From positions 18,357,001-18,421,000 of the forward strand of contig CM067542.1 of NCBI GenBank assembly GCA_034509755.1: a DNA stretch of 64,000 bases, written 5' to 3'. Of the stretch, positions 34,701 through 46,100 are shown in pieces (the stretch's first letter is position 1; each line of letters begins with the position of its first letter). The notes below the pieces were generated by a model, which did not search any database, was not told where the DNA came from, and saw nothing but the letters and a program-made list of their open reading frames with translations. This DNA comes from Anisodus tanguticus. Taxonomy: Eukaryota > Streptophyta > Magnoliopsida > Solanales > Solanaceae. Position numbers and translations under genes: made by a program.

Positions 34701-35885
34701 TGAAGGTTTTACATCCAAGACTAAGCCCAAAGCAGTATGCAAACTACAGAAGTCCATTTATGGACTTAAGCAAGCCTCAAGGAGTTGGAATATTTGTTTT
34801 GACAAAGCAGTCAAATCATTTGACTTTGTTAGAAGCAAAGAAGATCCCTGGGTTTATAGTCAGCTCAAGGAAGGGAGTATTGTCTTCATTGTTATATATG
34901 TAGATGACATATTAATAATGAGAGATAATAAGACTCTCATGCAATCAGCCAAGGAATGATTATCCAGCACCTTCATGATGAAGGACTTGAGTGAAGCATG
35001 CTACATTCTTGGAATTAGGATCTATAGAGATAGACCTAATAGATTGTTGGGGCTGTCACAGTCCATATACATAGACAAAGTGCTAAGACGATTCTCTACG
35101 GAAAACTCCAAGAAGGGAAGTCTTCCTATGGGTCAAGGCATCAAGTTATCAAAGAAGGACATTCCTTCTACTGTTGCAGAACTTAGACGCATGAAAATAA
35201 TCTCATATGTTTCAGCTATAGGATCTATCATGTATGCCATGACCTGTATGAGGGCAGATAAGGCCTATGCACTTAGTATGACTTGCAAATTCCAGTAGAA
35301 TCCTGGGGAAAAACACTGGAAAGCAGTTAAGAGTATTCTTAACTATCTTAGACGAACTAAAGAATATTTCTTAGTCTATGGTGGACAAGAGAAGCTAGTG
35401 TGTACTGGGTACACTGATACTAGTTCCAGACAGATCTTGATGACTTCAAATCTCAATCTGTATATGCCTTCATTTTCAATGGCGGAATAGTGAGTTGGAA
35501 AAGTTCCAAGCAAGCTATAACTGCTGATTCGACAACTGAAGCTGAGTACATTGGTGGATCGGAAGTTGTCACGATATCTGAGTTCCTGAAGGAACTAGGG
35601 GTTGTTCCAAGTGCCACTTGTCCAATAACGATTTATTGTGACAACACTGGTGCGATTACGCAAGCTAAGGAACCAAGATAAACAAACAGAAACAAGCATG
35701 TACCGAGGAAATACCACATACTCAAGGAGATGGTGGAAACTGAAGAAATAAGATTAGACTATGTTCCCACAGATGATAATCTAGCTGACCCATTTACTAA
35801 ACCATTAAGCTTAGTTAAGCATAATGGTCATTTTGAAAACATGGGTATTAGATACATTGGAGATTGGCTCTTGGCCAAGTGGGAG
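31722..35885 (+). pseudogene. copia gag-pol of the 9-kb element, interrupted
   Basis: Gag starts MSNLSLKMLVETNKLTGSNY at 31722, carries a UBN2-type region, and is cut by a TAA near 32211. The same frame resumes to 32552 with a partial zinc knuckle (CLNCKKK). The protease reads VLDTAYGSHIC (about 32608-32640), with Ala in place of the active-site Gly. GAG-pre-integrase (LWHCRLGH and CESC), integrase (NGVTERRNQT), RT (KTAFLNG, YVDD near 34900) and RNase H (IYCDNTGAI, ADPFTKP) follow. Frameshifts or stops occur near 32552, 32690, 32960, 33270, 33418, 34064, 34675, 34959, 35298 and 35430. It lacks coding capacity. Confidence 0.9.
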
Positions 35886-35887
35886 AT

Positions 35888-37465
35888 TGAAAGTATGTAT
35901 GTCCTAGAGACAATCATTATTAGGGATAAATGTACTTGAACACATTCGTATTATTAATAAGATTAATATTTATGGCATTTACAATTATTGAATTGTTATT
36001 TGATTGTTTGTAATTATTCATTAATGTGCAAATCTTGAGCTTACGTTATCATTAATAGAGTGAGATATTGATGATAGAGCGTAACTCTGAAATAACCTCG
36101 ACTAATGATCATCGAGAATGGAATATCAATGATATGTTATAAGTCGACATGTGGTCTGTGTCACATTCTTAGAGAATGTAGTATGTCTCACATGCTACTA
36201 GTAATGGTTACAAGTGATAGACACATGTATACTTTTGGAAAGTATTGGTATACACTGCTGATAAACTATTTGTTATACATGTCTAAAGTGTTATTAGTGT
36301 GTGAGAGATGAATGTCCTTTGACTTAAGGTCAATACGAACCTTGTTTACAGATTAATATACTTTGACCCTGTCTTAAGCGTAAACTCCTTATAGGACAAG
36401 ATACGGCTTGTGTTAGGTGCATTATAATGTAAATTAAGGTGGTAGTTAAGCCAAGAATAGGATTCATTCCTCGATTGGATATTCGAGAGAACACTCAACT
36501 TCTCAGTGATATTAGGTCGACCAAGTCATTGGCCAATGCAAGAGACATATTTAGAATATGGTCTAGTTGTCGACTAATATGGATGAGATAAAGTGATCAA
36601 GCCATTTGGAACATGGCAAATCCTAAGCTTGATCGAGTGTGTCGCGAATGAAAGGAATTTATCATCTCACATAAAGGTTATGTTTGTTGGATTCATGTAA
36701 ACGTACTTCATATATTGAGTTCGTCGTACGATGCAGTCTAGGAGTTCCGTATGGACCTTAATTGAATTAGTGTCGATATATGAAGGCCTATAGGGTCACA
36801 CTATATCGATTGTCTCTTCGATCTAAGGGTGTATTGAGAAAGTATTAAATATTCGATTTGGGATCGAGATATTTAAATTGATAATAACTATGGGATAATT
36901 TCTATTAGATGGAAATTATTTAATTAAATCAAAATTAGATTTTGGATTTAATGTGCTGAATATATATATTAAATGAAAAATGGAAAACAAGATTTTACGT
37001 AGGGCGCCGCGGCGTCGACCCGGCAGTGGGCCTAGTCAGACTGGCCCACTGCACCTCGGTTTTGGGCCAGGCTTGGAGCCCAACCCTAATCCATTTTGTG
37101 ACCTAAAAACCACTATATATACATCACTAATCTCTAGTTATTAATACACCAAGAACACCAATTCAAATAAACAAATTCTAGACTTAGAGTCTAGGATAAA
37201 ACTCTCTCAAACCTCTGCCATGATTTCCTGGCTTTCTTGACAGAGGAATACGCCGTAGCATTGTGCTTGCAGTCGAAAGGGGAATCGTGTGTCCACCCTT
37301 TAGTAAAGACTCCAGATAATATAACCTGTAAGTGTTCATGTTTTATGTTACAGGTTTTTTATTGTCATATAACCGTACCAGAAGAAGTTGTTGGAGTAAG
37401 TAGAACAAAATTTTAAACTTCCGATGTGCCTACTTATATATATTTTAAACCCAACAAAACCTACC
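35888..37465 (+). repeat. 3' LTR of the 9-kb copia element
   Basis: 1578 bp, collinear with 28456-30128 apart from the 68-bp and ~23-bp length differences and scattered substitutions. The last base pair is CC rather than CA, read as a point mutation. Confidence 0.88.
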
Positions 37466-37638
37466 AAAGGTCTATCCATAATTGAATCATATTATAGAGA
37501 TGTTTAGTGTAGTTAATTCTCTATTATTTAATTAGTCGTTACAAAATCCAAGGTAACATTATTTTTCTCCTCCCACTCGTCATTTAAAAAGTCATGATAT
37601 ACCCTTTGTGGTTTATCCTTTTGAGGAGTTTTAGACTT

Positions 37639-38335
37639 GGGTCGTTTGGTAGGATCTATTAGAGAAAATAATATATGTATATTAGTTTTGGTATTTTTAA
37701 TATCTTGTTTGGTAGTGTCTTTAAACCTATGTATTAGTTATACGCCATATTCAATACTATTTATGCATATCATGATATTAGCAATACCACAATTATTAAT
37801 ACATGGATAATCATAATTAAAGACAAGATTGTCCTTGAAGTCCCACAAAACCTTTTCCAAATCCTTTCGAACGTTTTTCAGAGAATTGAATCAATGTTCT
37901 GCCTTTCGAAATTTAGCTGAGGAATATACAAAACATAACCTTCCCTTATTTGTCAAAATCAAACATGTATTAAGATCATCTATCTTCTCTTTATTGCCGT
38001 GTCTTGCATCTGCCATTCTTCATATTTCATCGTCAAATGATTGTTCCCCTGATTTTTGTATTTTCTGTTTGTGTGGAAGCTGGAAAAAGGATGTGGAGGG
38101 TATTTTAGTAAATAAATATTTTTAAAGGAATTATGCGGTGTATAGTTTTATTAATACACCAAACCAAACTGTGAATAAAAGATAACTCCAGCCTAACTAA
38201 TCCGGAATTATGCAGCGTATAGTTTTATTAATACACCAAACCAAATTGTGAATAAAAGATAACTCCAGCATAACTAATCCCTCATTATTAATACACTTTA
38301 TTCAGTACTATTCTTATATAGTACCAAATAACCCC
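37639..38335. mobile_element. Probable non-autonomous DNA transposon
   Basis: The left end GGGTCGTTTGGTAGG and right end TAGTACCAAATAACCCC are imperfect inverted repeats of the Harbinger/hAT style. The ~697-bp interior has no credible coding frame. Target duplication is unclear (CTT on the left, TTA on the right). Confidence 0.5.
38127..38280. repeat. 77-bp tandem duplication
   Basis: Two units starting GGAATTATGCGGTGTATAG (38127) and GGAATTATGCAGCGTATAG (38204), with only a few differences, lie within the 37639-38335 element. Confidence 0.85.
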
Positions 38336-38574
38336 TTAGAGTTATAGTTAAGGAGGTAACAAAACCACCTGATAATTTAAATAGGATACTTTTTGCCATT
38401 AACTTTAATTTATATTATTTAAAATAAAAGATAAAAGCAAAACATAGATTTTGATTTCCTTTGGAGAGGAAGAAAGAAGTAAATAAAATGAATGGAGTAA
38501 ATGGTAATAGTAATATTCATTACATCTACAATAGTCCAAGCAAATAGGACTATAAGAAGCTCAAAAAATGAATT
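38336..38574. other. Short AT-rich spacer before gene B
   Basis: No feature recognised. Confidence 0.5.
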
Positions 38575-38734
38575 ACAAACAATACAATTCTTTAGTATTC
38601 TCCTATACAACCTTTAGTTTTGGCCTACAACGTGGAAGAAATTTCAGAAAATATAATGACAGTAAAATACAGAAAGATAGATCAAGAATATCACTAAACT
38701 TCTTGCACCCTAGTCTTCCTCTTGCAAAAATCTA

Positions 38735-40633
38735 TCAATTGCTTGAAGTTGACTCTTCCTGTCTTGCACATAATGCATTAAGCAGCACGTGACCGAGCAT
38801 AAGGTCGACGAAGTACTGGTGTCCAATCTGGCCATCCCTCCACTTCAGCTTGGCAGGCGCACGACCATAATGCACCCCGTCATTGCATCTGTTGTCGTAG
38901 TGCCATGGATAAGTCATGTCGAAATCATCAATGACACGATCAACTAAACCGTATGCCCTAAACTTATCCAAGACTACCCCATTGAAGGCCTCCATTTTAT
39001 TTGGATTGAATGCTAATCGTCTAGCATATCCTCCGGTGGTTACTGTGGTCCTATATATGACTTCGGGTGGTCTCAACCCTCTCTGCTTTACCCCATTAAT
39101 TATCTTAGCCCAGAATGAAGCAGCATAGTCGGCACCTTCAATGAAATGCCTAATATTAGGCCAATACACTCCATCATGCAAGCCCGAATTCATGATTATA
39201 GTGTCTGGAACAGCATGTCCAGAGAAGTGTCCTTTCAAAAGTTCTCTATAGTCAGCATCTCTCAATGAATTCAAGCCTTGATAATTGCCTGTCTGGTTAT
39301 GATGTCCATTGAAAATGTTAGTAAATCGAATTGTTTGTGACGGATTCCTTGGGTTGCTGATGTTCAAATCAACTCTTCTTGGAACCTCTTTTATATCATT
39401 CACATCTAAAATGAAATGAAGGATGTTTCTCACTGTGTCACAGTGATTCGAATCGCCCCACCAGAATATCCAGCGATCCTTCAAACAATTCCATGCTTCT
39501 TCACTTGAGAAGATCTTGAATGAACAATGTGTTGAATAAACCCAACCATTGCTCTCCAAGGACCCCAATGGACCATCACACCATGGTTGTTGGCATGGAA
39601 AATTTGGTTCTTGGCATCTGTATCGCCCATCATTGCTAATTGGGCAGCTATCATTCTTGGCATGACGAGTCCATCGACCAGACCACACATCTCTAACAAG
39701 ATCAGACTTCTTGCAATGAGATATTTCAGGTAATTCAATGGAGGACTTGGAGAATTTGACTGGGATCACGCGCAAAACCTTGTCAAATGCAAATCTTTCA
39801 GGCGAAAACTTCAAGCCTTCATGATGTCGAAATAGCAGTATGATTGTGAGATTGTAATCCCCAGAAAAATCAGGGTGGACTTGCAGGGAAAACTGGTAAG
39901 TACCATTGCCTAAATCTTTAATAGGAGGCCTAGACTTCCATGTTTCACCAGCAATATCAGTTTCAAAATAATCACCACCCAAACAATGAGGTTTCCCAGA
40001 ATCATCCAATGCATGGAAAACAAACTCATGAATATCCCCAGTTGACAACTCAATGTTCTCATGACCATCCAAAGCAGGGATATTTACATCCACAGTTCTT
40101 GATTCCCTACACGGCTCACCTCCAGGAGCCAACCAATTCGTAAGAAGACTCGATGAATAGTTTGCCATTAATTCAGCTGAAATCCACCGATGAACTCTTG
40201 GTCTTGAATCCTCCACCCTTTCTGATTCCTTATGGGACAAATTTGTCACCATTTCAAGACTGAAATCAGGGGCATTACCTTGATTTTCAGTAAAATTAAT
40301 CGGTTGAGGTTCGACTTTAGGAGCCAGATTTTTTCGGGCAAAATCTCGGTTCAGATTCTGGCGAGTATTTACTGAATGGGGTCTGAGTGAAATATTGGTA
40401 AAGGTGAAATCTTTAAAGGTAGGACTAAACTTTCCTGAACTACTATTCACCTTCAACAAAACAAAATCTCTCTGAAAACTACCCACACTGACACCATCAA
40501 TGGCCCAAACAATCAAGATTCCAAGAAAAACACCCATTGTCAATAGCTTAAACCACCACTGAACCTTGGGGTTATTAGACCTCATTATCCACCCAAAATT
40601 TGCACCTTTCTCATGCATCTTAGAAGAATACAT
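38735..40633 (-). CDS. Gene B: NXPE/PC-esterase-like (SGNH) type II membrane protein
   Basis: An uninterrupted frame of 632 residues from the ATG at 40633 (MYSSKMHEKGANFGW); an inner ATG at 40618 is the alternative. A hydrophobic anchor lies at about 26-43. The Ig/filamin-like region and the SGNH domain match gene A closely, with WWGDSNHCD (Ser395) and CNDGVHYG (Asp585, His588). Compared with gene A it has about 12 extra residues after the anchor (QRDFVLLKVNSS), four extra in the stem, and a longer tail (ARQEESTSSN). No stop or frameshift is present, so it looks functional. The preserved catalytic motifs in both copies suggest continued selection. An enzyme acting on polysaccharides or glycoconjugates in the Golgi is the best guess; substrate unknown. 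Confidence 0.78.
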   Translation of the reverse strand: MYSSKMHEKGANFGWIMRSNNPKVQWWFKLLTMGVFLGILIVWAIDGVSVGSFQRDFVLLKVNSSSGKFSPTFKDFTFTNISLRPHSVNTRQNLNRDFARKNLAPKVEPQPINFTENQGNAPDFSLEMVTNLSHKESERVEDSRPRVHRWISAELMANYSSSLLTNWLAPGGEPCRESRTVDVNIPALDGHENIELSTGDIHEFVFHALDDSGKPHCLGGDYFETDIAGETWKSRPPIKDLGNGTYQFSLQVHPDFSGDYNLTIILLFRHHEGLKFSPERFAFDKVLRVIPVKFSKSSIELPEISHCKKSDLVRDVWSGRWTRHAKNDSCPISNDGRYRCQEPNFPCQQPWCDGPLGSLESNGWVYSTHCSFKIFSSEEAWNCLKDRWIFWWGDSNHCDTVRNILHFILDVNDIKEVPRRVDLNISNPRNPSQTIRFTNIFNGHHNQTGNYQGLNSLRDADYRELLKGHFSGHAVPDTIIMNSGLHDGVYWPNIRHFIEGADYAASFWAKIINGVKQRGLRPPEVIYRTTVTTGGYARRLAFNPNKMEAFNGVVLDKFRAYGLVDRVIDDFDMTYPWHYDNRCNDGVHYGRAPAKLKWRDGQIGHQYFVDLMLGHVLLNALCARQEESTSSN

Positions 40634-41850
40634 ATTGTCAATGTTGACACCAACCCACCAAACCTCAATAGCAGAACAATACAAGCCAACCAAGAATCAT
40701 AAAAACTTCACCTTTATTAGCTAAAAATAATATCTTTCACCCCAAATCTTTGAAAAAGAGCAAAACCCCAAGAATATCAGACCAACCAACTAATCAAGAA
40801 CTGTACAACCCCACCAAGAATCTTGAAAAGGCTCACCTGTTAGTAAACAAGATGATTTTTTACATCAAGTCACTGAAAAATAACAGAAACAAGTTGCAAA
40901 AGTAACCTACAATGTTGTTGATGTTCTTGCTGGCTTTCTTGATTCACATAAACTGTAAATCAAGAAATACCCAATTCTTGAAACAAGAAAATAAGTAGAA
41001 CTAGTGACTTAGGTACTTCTTTTTCGATAAAAATGTATTGAAAAAAGGTAAAGAAATGTAGTGAAACTTACTGTAAAGCTTGAAGAGTGGTCCAAAAAAA
41101 AACATGCAAGTTTGTCAAAGCTTTTAGGCAGCACATCAAGCAGAACAAAGATGCTAGTGAAAGTATAAGATATGATAAGATATGGACAATGTAAAATGCG
41201 TATGAAGAAGATTCCAAGGATGGACCAAAAAGTTGCTGGTGAAAATATAGTAGAGCTATTGATTGTATTATTGAATTTTATCAATTGTCTATTATGACCT
41301 TGGAGTTGTGTAGAATTACCAATAGTGGTAATCACCGACAAACACGGGAATGGAATATTGAGCCCAGGAACATGGGACTTCTATACAAGCGCCATTACCG
41401 GGGCATTTTTGTCTTCTTCAAATTATCTGGCGACGGTGGTTCCATGATAAGCTGCCTATTTATTTTGATTACTTTATGTTAAATACAAAAATTACGCTAA
41501 ATTACCTCCTCCGTTTGAGTCGGAAAACTATTTTCTAAAATTAGTTGACTTAGTTATATGTATCTTAATATAGCTATTTTTAGACTCTAATGTAAGAGTT
41601 CGGTACAAATTAATAAATTTGACTTTCCTGACACTTACAGCGTGGTCTTTCCTTATCGGTAAAAATCGATAACATAGGCAGATTTAAAAAAATTGAATTA
41701 TACGTAGTAGTAATTTATTACAGTAACTATTTTGCTTTCCGTATGATTCAGAGTATGATAGGAATGCTATTATAGCAATGAGAATTAGGATGTCTACTTC
41801 TTACGTTCTTTAGATGCCATTTACATTTCTGAAAAGTATAAAAATATAAT

Positions 41851-42032
41851 CAGGGTCAGAGCTAGGTTGCGCCAAGGGAATTGGATAATCCCAGCAAAAA
41901 ATTATAATATATTTATCATGTTAAAATCATTTTTTATGTGTATATAATAGATGTTGAATTCTCTTGACTTTTTCGTGTGTTTACTTCTCTATATTTTTGA
42001 ACCTTTTAGTAAAAATCATAACTCCGTCACTA
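41851..42032. mobile_element. hAT-type MITE upstream of gene B
   Basis: Left end CAGGGTCAGAGCTAGG and right end CATAACTCCGTCACTA are imperfect inverted repeats of the hAT sort. The flanks AATATAAT (41843-41850) and ATTATAAT (42033-42040) match at 7 of 8 bases. Length 182 bp, non-coding. Confidence 0.7.
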
Positions 42033-42691
42033 ATTATAATACTGGTAATTAAAATACTTTAAAATTTTGTAAATGGAAGCTTTCTTCGACTAAGCAATTT
42101 CTATTAGAACATTAGCTAAAAGTTTAGTTGTTCCCAAAGGAATTTAAGAAATATTTTGAGTACTTTTATAATGACTAATATAATCTCAGAATTCTCTAGT
42201 TGTCAGAGGATAAAATGTAAGCGTTAAACTTAGGAAAGAAAGTCTTCATTTATTTTCTATTTCTGCTTTCATTTCTTCATATTGTTCATATTATATCTTG
42301 ATGATGATGATGATGTTGTGGTATATTGAACATACTTAGAGGTAGGATTGTTTTTAATTTGAATTTTATGTTGTCCATATTATAGATATTCGTTCTTCTA
42401 CTTTTCATTTGATTAAATGCACTTGACCGGAGAGCATGAACATAAATTTTCCTGTTTTATTTTTGCTTCATATTTCAATATTAGAAGTAGAAATATATTC
42501 ATACTACATCCAAATTTGTCCAAGTTCGTGGAGATCATATAAAGTTAACGAACAAAGAATGCAAAGTGAGAGTTATTAGTATAACCACATTACAAGTAAC
42601 TATATTATTTTAAAGATAAAACCTTTATTGTATTTGTTTCATTCATCGTATTATGCACAAATAATCAATAAATGAAAAGGTAAATCAATTA

Positions 42692-42948
42692 CTGCCTCTG
42701 TCCCAAAATACTTATCGTATTACACTTTTCAAGAGTCAAACTATATGAACTTTGATCAATAATTTAAGCTATATTTTTTCATCATATTAATATGAAAAGA
42801 ATTACAACTTATAGTATTTTTTGTATAGTTTCAAATATCTAAATTTTAATTTTAAAATATTGAATTAATCTAATCAATTCAGCTTTGAAATTTAGTCAAA
42901 TTAACTTTTATAAAAAAAAACATGACAAGTATTTTGGAACGAAGAGAG
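42692..42948. mobile_element. Stowaway-type MITE upstream of gene B
   Basis: The ends CTGCCTCTGTCCCAAAATAC and GTATTTTGGAACGAAGAGAG are inverted repeats, and TA is duplicated at 42690-42691 and 42949-42950. Copy A of the duplication keeps the empty site CAATTAGTACAC (18391-18402), which fixes both ends. Length 257 bp. Confidence 0.9.
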
Positions 42949-43139
42949 TAGTACACATTATACAAAAATCATCATTTGGTCATCTTGTATTATTCCGAAT
43001 AAAGGCATGTCATCAATCACAACTTAAAATAGACTTACTTTAGAAAAAGATATCCCCTATATAGATTCCTTGAAAGTAATTTAATAAAAGAGCATAAGCT
43101 TTCATGATCAAATATTGTTTGCATAAAAGCTATCAAAAG

Positions 43140-46100
43140 TCCCCCTTTGAAAATATAACCGTTGCACCAACGACCATTTTAGATTTTGGCCGTTGAGCAA
43201 CGGCCATTTTTGGCCTACCCCTACCCCTTAATATTTATTTTTAACTCATAAGTTATTATATTTACACTTTAACCCAATTTTTCAACTATAAATAACTCAT
43301 TTCTCTTCATCTTTCTCACAAATCTTCCTACAATCTCTCTAATCTCTCAATAAATCTCTCTACAAGTCTACATTGTTTACTAAATATTCAATTTTATTTA
43401 TTCATTTGGATTGGGAGTGAAGTTGGCAACTAGCTTGAGGATCTTCCATCGAGCAAAGTTTCAATTTTCAACCTCTCGATTACACGTCGACGTTACGTCG
43501 ACGTTTGGTACATTTGTTCCTTCATTAAATTATTATTGTCTGTTTATTTTATTTAGCGCACTTAATTTTATTGTCTTTAATTATTTATTATCATAATTAA
43601 AAATGAAAGGATTAAGAGGTATGTTTAAGGGTAAGGGTGCTTCTTCTAGTAGGGGCAACCAGGGCAAGGGTACTTCTTCTAGTCATCTTATTCCTACACA
43701 GGATGATTTTGTTGATACTCAATATTTTCCTACAATACCATTAGATTTAGACGAGGAGCTATTTTCTGGAACTCAAGAAGACTTTAATTTAGACGATGAT
43801 TTAGATGATACACCCATTAATGTTGACGACAACACACCCACTAGTGCACCTTTAACTGAAATGCCTCCTATTCCCCCTAGTATGAGACGAGGTCCAGCAA
43901 AACGACCATTAAAATCAGATCCATGGACATTTTTTGATAGGGACGTAGAGAATCAAGTAGCTATATGTAAAATTTGTAAAAATGTTTTAAAATTTAAAAC
44001 TGGAAAAGGTCACGGTGGGACGGGGAATTTAATTAGACACGTAGTAAGTGCTCATCCAGCTAGGTATGCCCAATACCAGGCTTCAAAACCGGGTGCGCAA
44101 ACGCCCGCTCCATCAGGACAAGGTTCACATACTGATACTGTCCCGGACCAAGTACATGGTCAAATTAACCCTATGACGAGGGAATTGTAGGCCCTAAATA
44201 CAATAAATATAGATATAGGGAAGCAATATCAAAATTAGTTGTTGTGGAGGGTTTGCCTTTTTCATTTCCTTCATCTCCCGGTTTTATTAATTACATTAGA
44301 GATATATATAATCCTGCTTTTAACGATTTTCCTAGATCAACTGTTAAGAGAGATGTATTTAAATTCGCACATGAATATCAACAATATTTATGTTATTCAT
44401 TATATCATTTTAATGGCAAAGTATCTATCACGTCTGATATAGGTCGTAGTACTAACGACCATGATTATTTAACGGTAACTTGTCATTGGATAGATTATAA
44501 ATGGTCTATGCAAAAACGTATCTTAGCGTATAGATATATAGATGATAGGCACACTGGTACTTTTATTGCATATAATATTTATCAAGTGTGCCATTATTAT
44601 GGAATAACCGATAAAATTATGACTATTACATTAGATAACGCTTCTTCTAACAATTACGCTATTACAATTTTAAAAAATAGTTTAACTCCATCTTTTTTAG
44701 ATCATTTTCATATAAAATGCGCGTGCCATATATATAACTTAATTGTAAAGGATGGTCTATTACTTTTTAAAGACATTCTTAGTAAAATACAATTTGCTAT
44801 AAACTTTATTTTTAAAAGTAATAGAGTACAACGAAGAAAAGAATATAAAAAAAATTGTCACGATTGTGGACTACCTTATAGAAAAATTTCAGAAGAAGTA
44901 TCCACTATGTGGAATTCTTTATACGAGCAACTACTTGTTGCTTATGACTATAGAAAACCTATAACTTTATTTTTTAACTCTCATAATCAAAATTTAGCTG
45001 ATATGGTTGTAGATAGTGATTGGGTAAAAATTTCCGAACTTATTGTATTTTTAGAGAAATTTTTTCAAGCAACAAAAGAATTTTCCGGTATATATTATCC
45101 TACTATTTCAACTATGTTGTTTTATATAACTCTAATATTTTTATTACTTAGTGAATATATGGAAAAACCAGCTTATATGGCAGCTATTAAAAAAATGTTT
45201 ATCAAAATAAAAAAATATTTTATTCCTATTCCCACTATTTATATTATTGGCGTTGTATTAAATCTGACTATTAAAATAGACGGTACTAAATCACTAATTG
45301 AAACTATTTACGATTGTATAGAAGTACTACCACCTCCAAGTCCCAAAAATCTAAATCACCCACCACCTATTAAACAAACTAAAGAAGAAGTGTTGTCTAG
45401 CGTAGAAGACCAATGCAAAAAAATATATAGGTTTTATCAACAAGAAAATGCTAGTAACTTACCGGCTTCCATACCATCTTCTTCATCTTCAACACAACCT
45501 CACAAAAGACATGCTGTTTCTGCGGCTAGTATTGAAAGCCTCAGAAATAGAATGTGCGGCCGTACCGCTACTAACCAAATTAGCGAGTTGGATATTTTTG
45601 TTTTGCAGGGTTCTGTACCGTACTAAGAAGTTATCAATGAAGATGGACATGAAGACTTGCTGAAATACTGGAGGGGGAATGAGAAGACCTTTCCGACACT
45701 TTCAATGATGGCCCGAGATTTTTTGAACATTCAAGCGTCATCAACGGTGTCTGAAAACGCTTTTTCTGCCGGCATATATCAAATAATAGACCACAGACAC
45801 TCATTAGCCGGAGACAGCTTGGAAATTGCAGTATTATTTAGAGATTGGATACGAGCGAAGCGGAGAAGGTGCGGTCAACCGGAGATCAACGAAGTAGAAG
45901 ACGAAAACTACAACGAAATCTTATCCGAAGGTAGTGGAAGCGACATGGATCAATTTGACCAACAATTACCAATTCCAACCGAAGAACCACAGGAAATTAT
46001 CAAGCAATTAGAACAGATTTTTTTGAGAATGTAATTTTTTTAATTGCAATTTTATTATGTAATTTGCAACTTTTGGACAACACCACAAAGTTGCAATTTA

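Larger units (their letters stand above)
28456..37465 (+). mobile_element. Full-length Ty1/copia retrotransposon (9 kb), coding-defective
   Basis: LTRs at 28456-30128 and 35888-37465 begin TGAAAGTATGTATG. The likely 5-bp target duplication is AGAGG / AAAGG (28451-28455 and 37466-37470), one base apart. A primer-binding site follows the 5' LTR and a purine tract (AAGTGGGAGAT) precedes the 3' LTR. Gag, protease, integrase, RT and RNase H lie between in copia order. The inverted-arm alignment of the host element confirms the insertion point independently. Confidence 0.92.
26577..37516. mobile_element. Inverted-repeat element split by a Harbinger-like and a copia insertion
   Basis: The left end TTAACTACACTAAACA (26577-26592) is repeated in inverse at 37501-37516. 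The similarity continues inward for about 110 bp: left 26577-26690; right 28388-28455 plus 37471-37516. The right arm is interrupted exactly at the copia element 28456-37465, and the interior is interrupted by the Harbinger-like element 26772-28016. What remains is about 750 bp of host element. The superfamily cannot be set, as no target duplication is obvious. Confidence 0.65.
38575..42960 (-). repeat. Segmental duplication, copy B (gene B with flanks)
   Basis: Counterpart of 15150-18410. The upstream part now contains a hAT-type MITE (41851-42032) and a Stowaway-type MITE (42692-42948) that copy A lacks. Confidence 0.85.

Noticed and set aside
37829..38125. 98-codon plus-strand frame
   Set aside because: Inside the 37639-38335 non-autonomous element; no domain, and composition like non-coding DNA.
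40634..40693. Longer N-terminus for gene B (open frame from 40693)
   Set aside because: It also starts with TTG. The first in-frame ATG is 40633.
43411..43596. Small ORF just upstream of the hAT transposase
   Set aside because: It lies in the 5' leader, has no domain, and there is no sign of its conservation.
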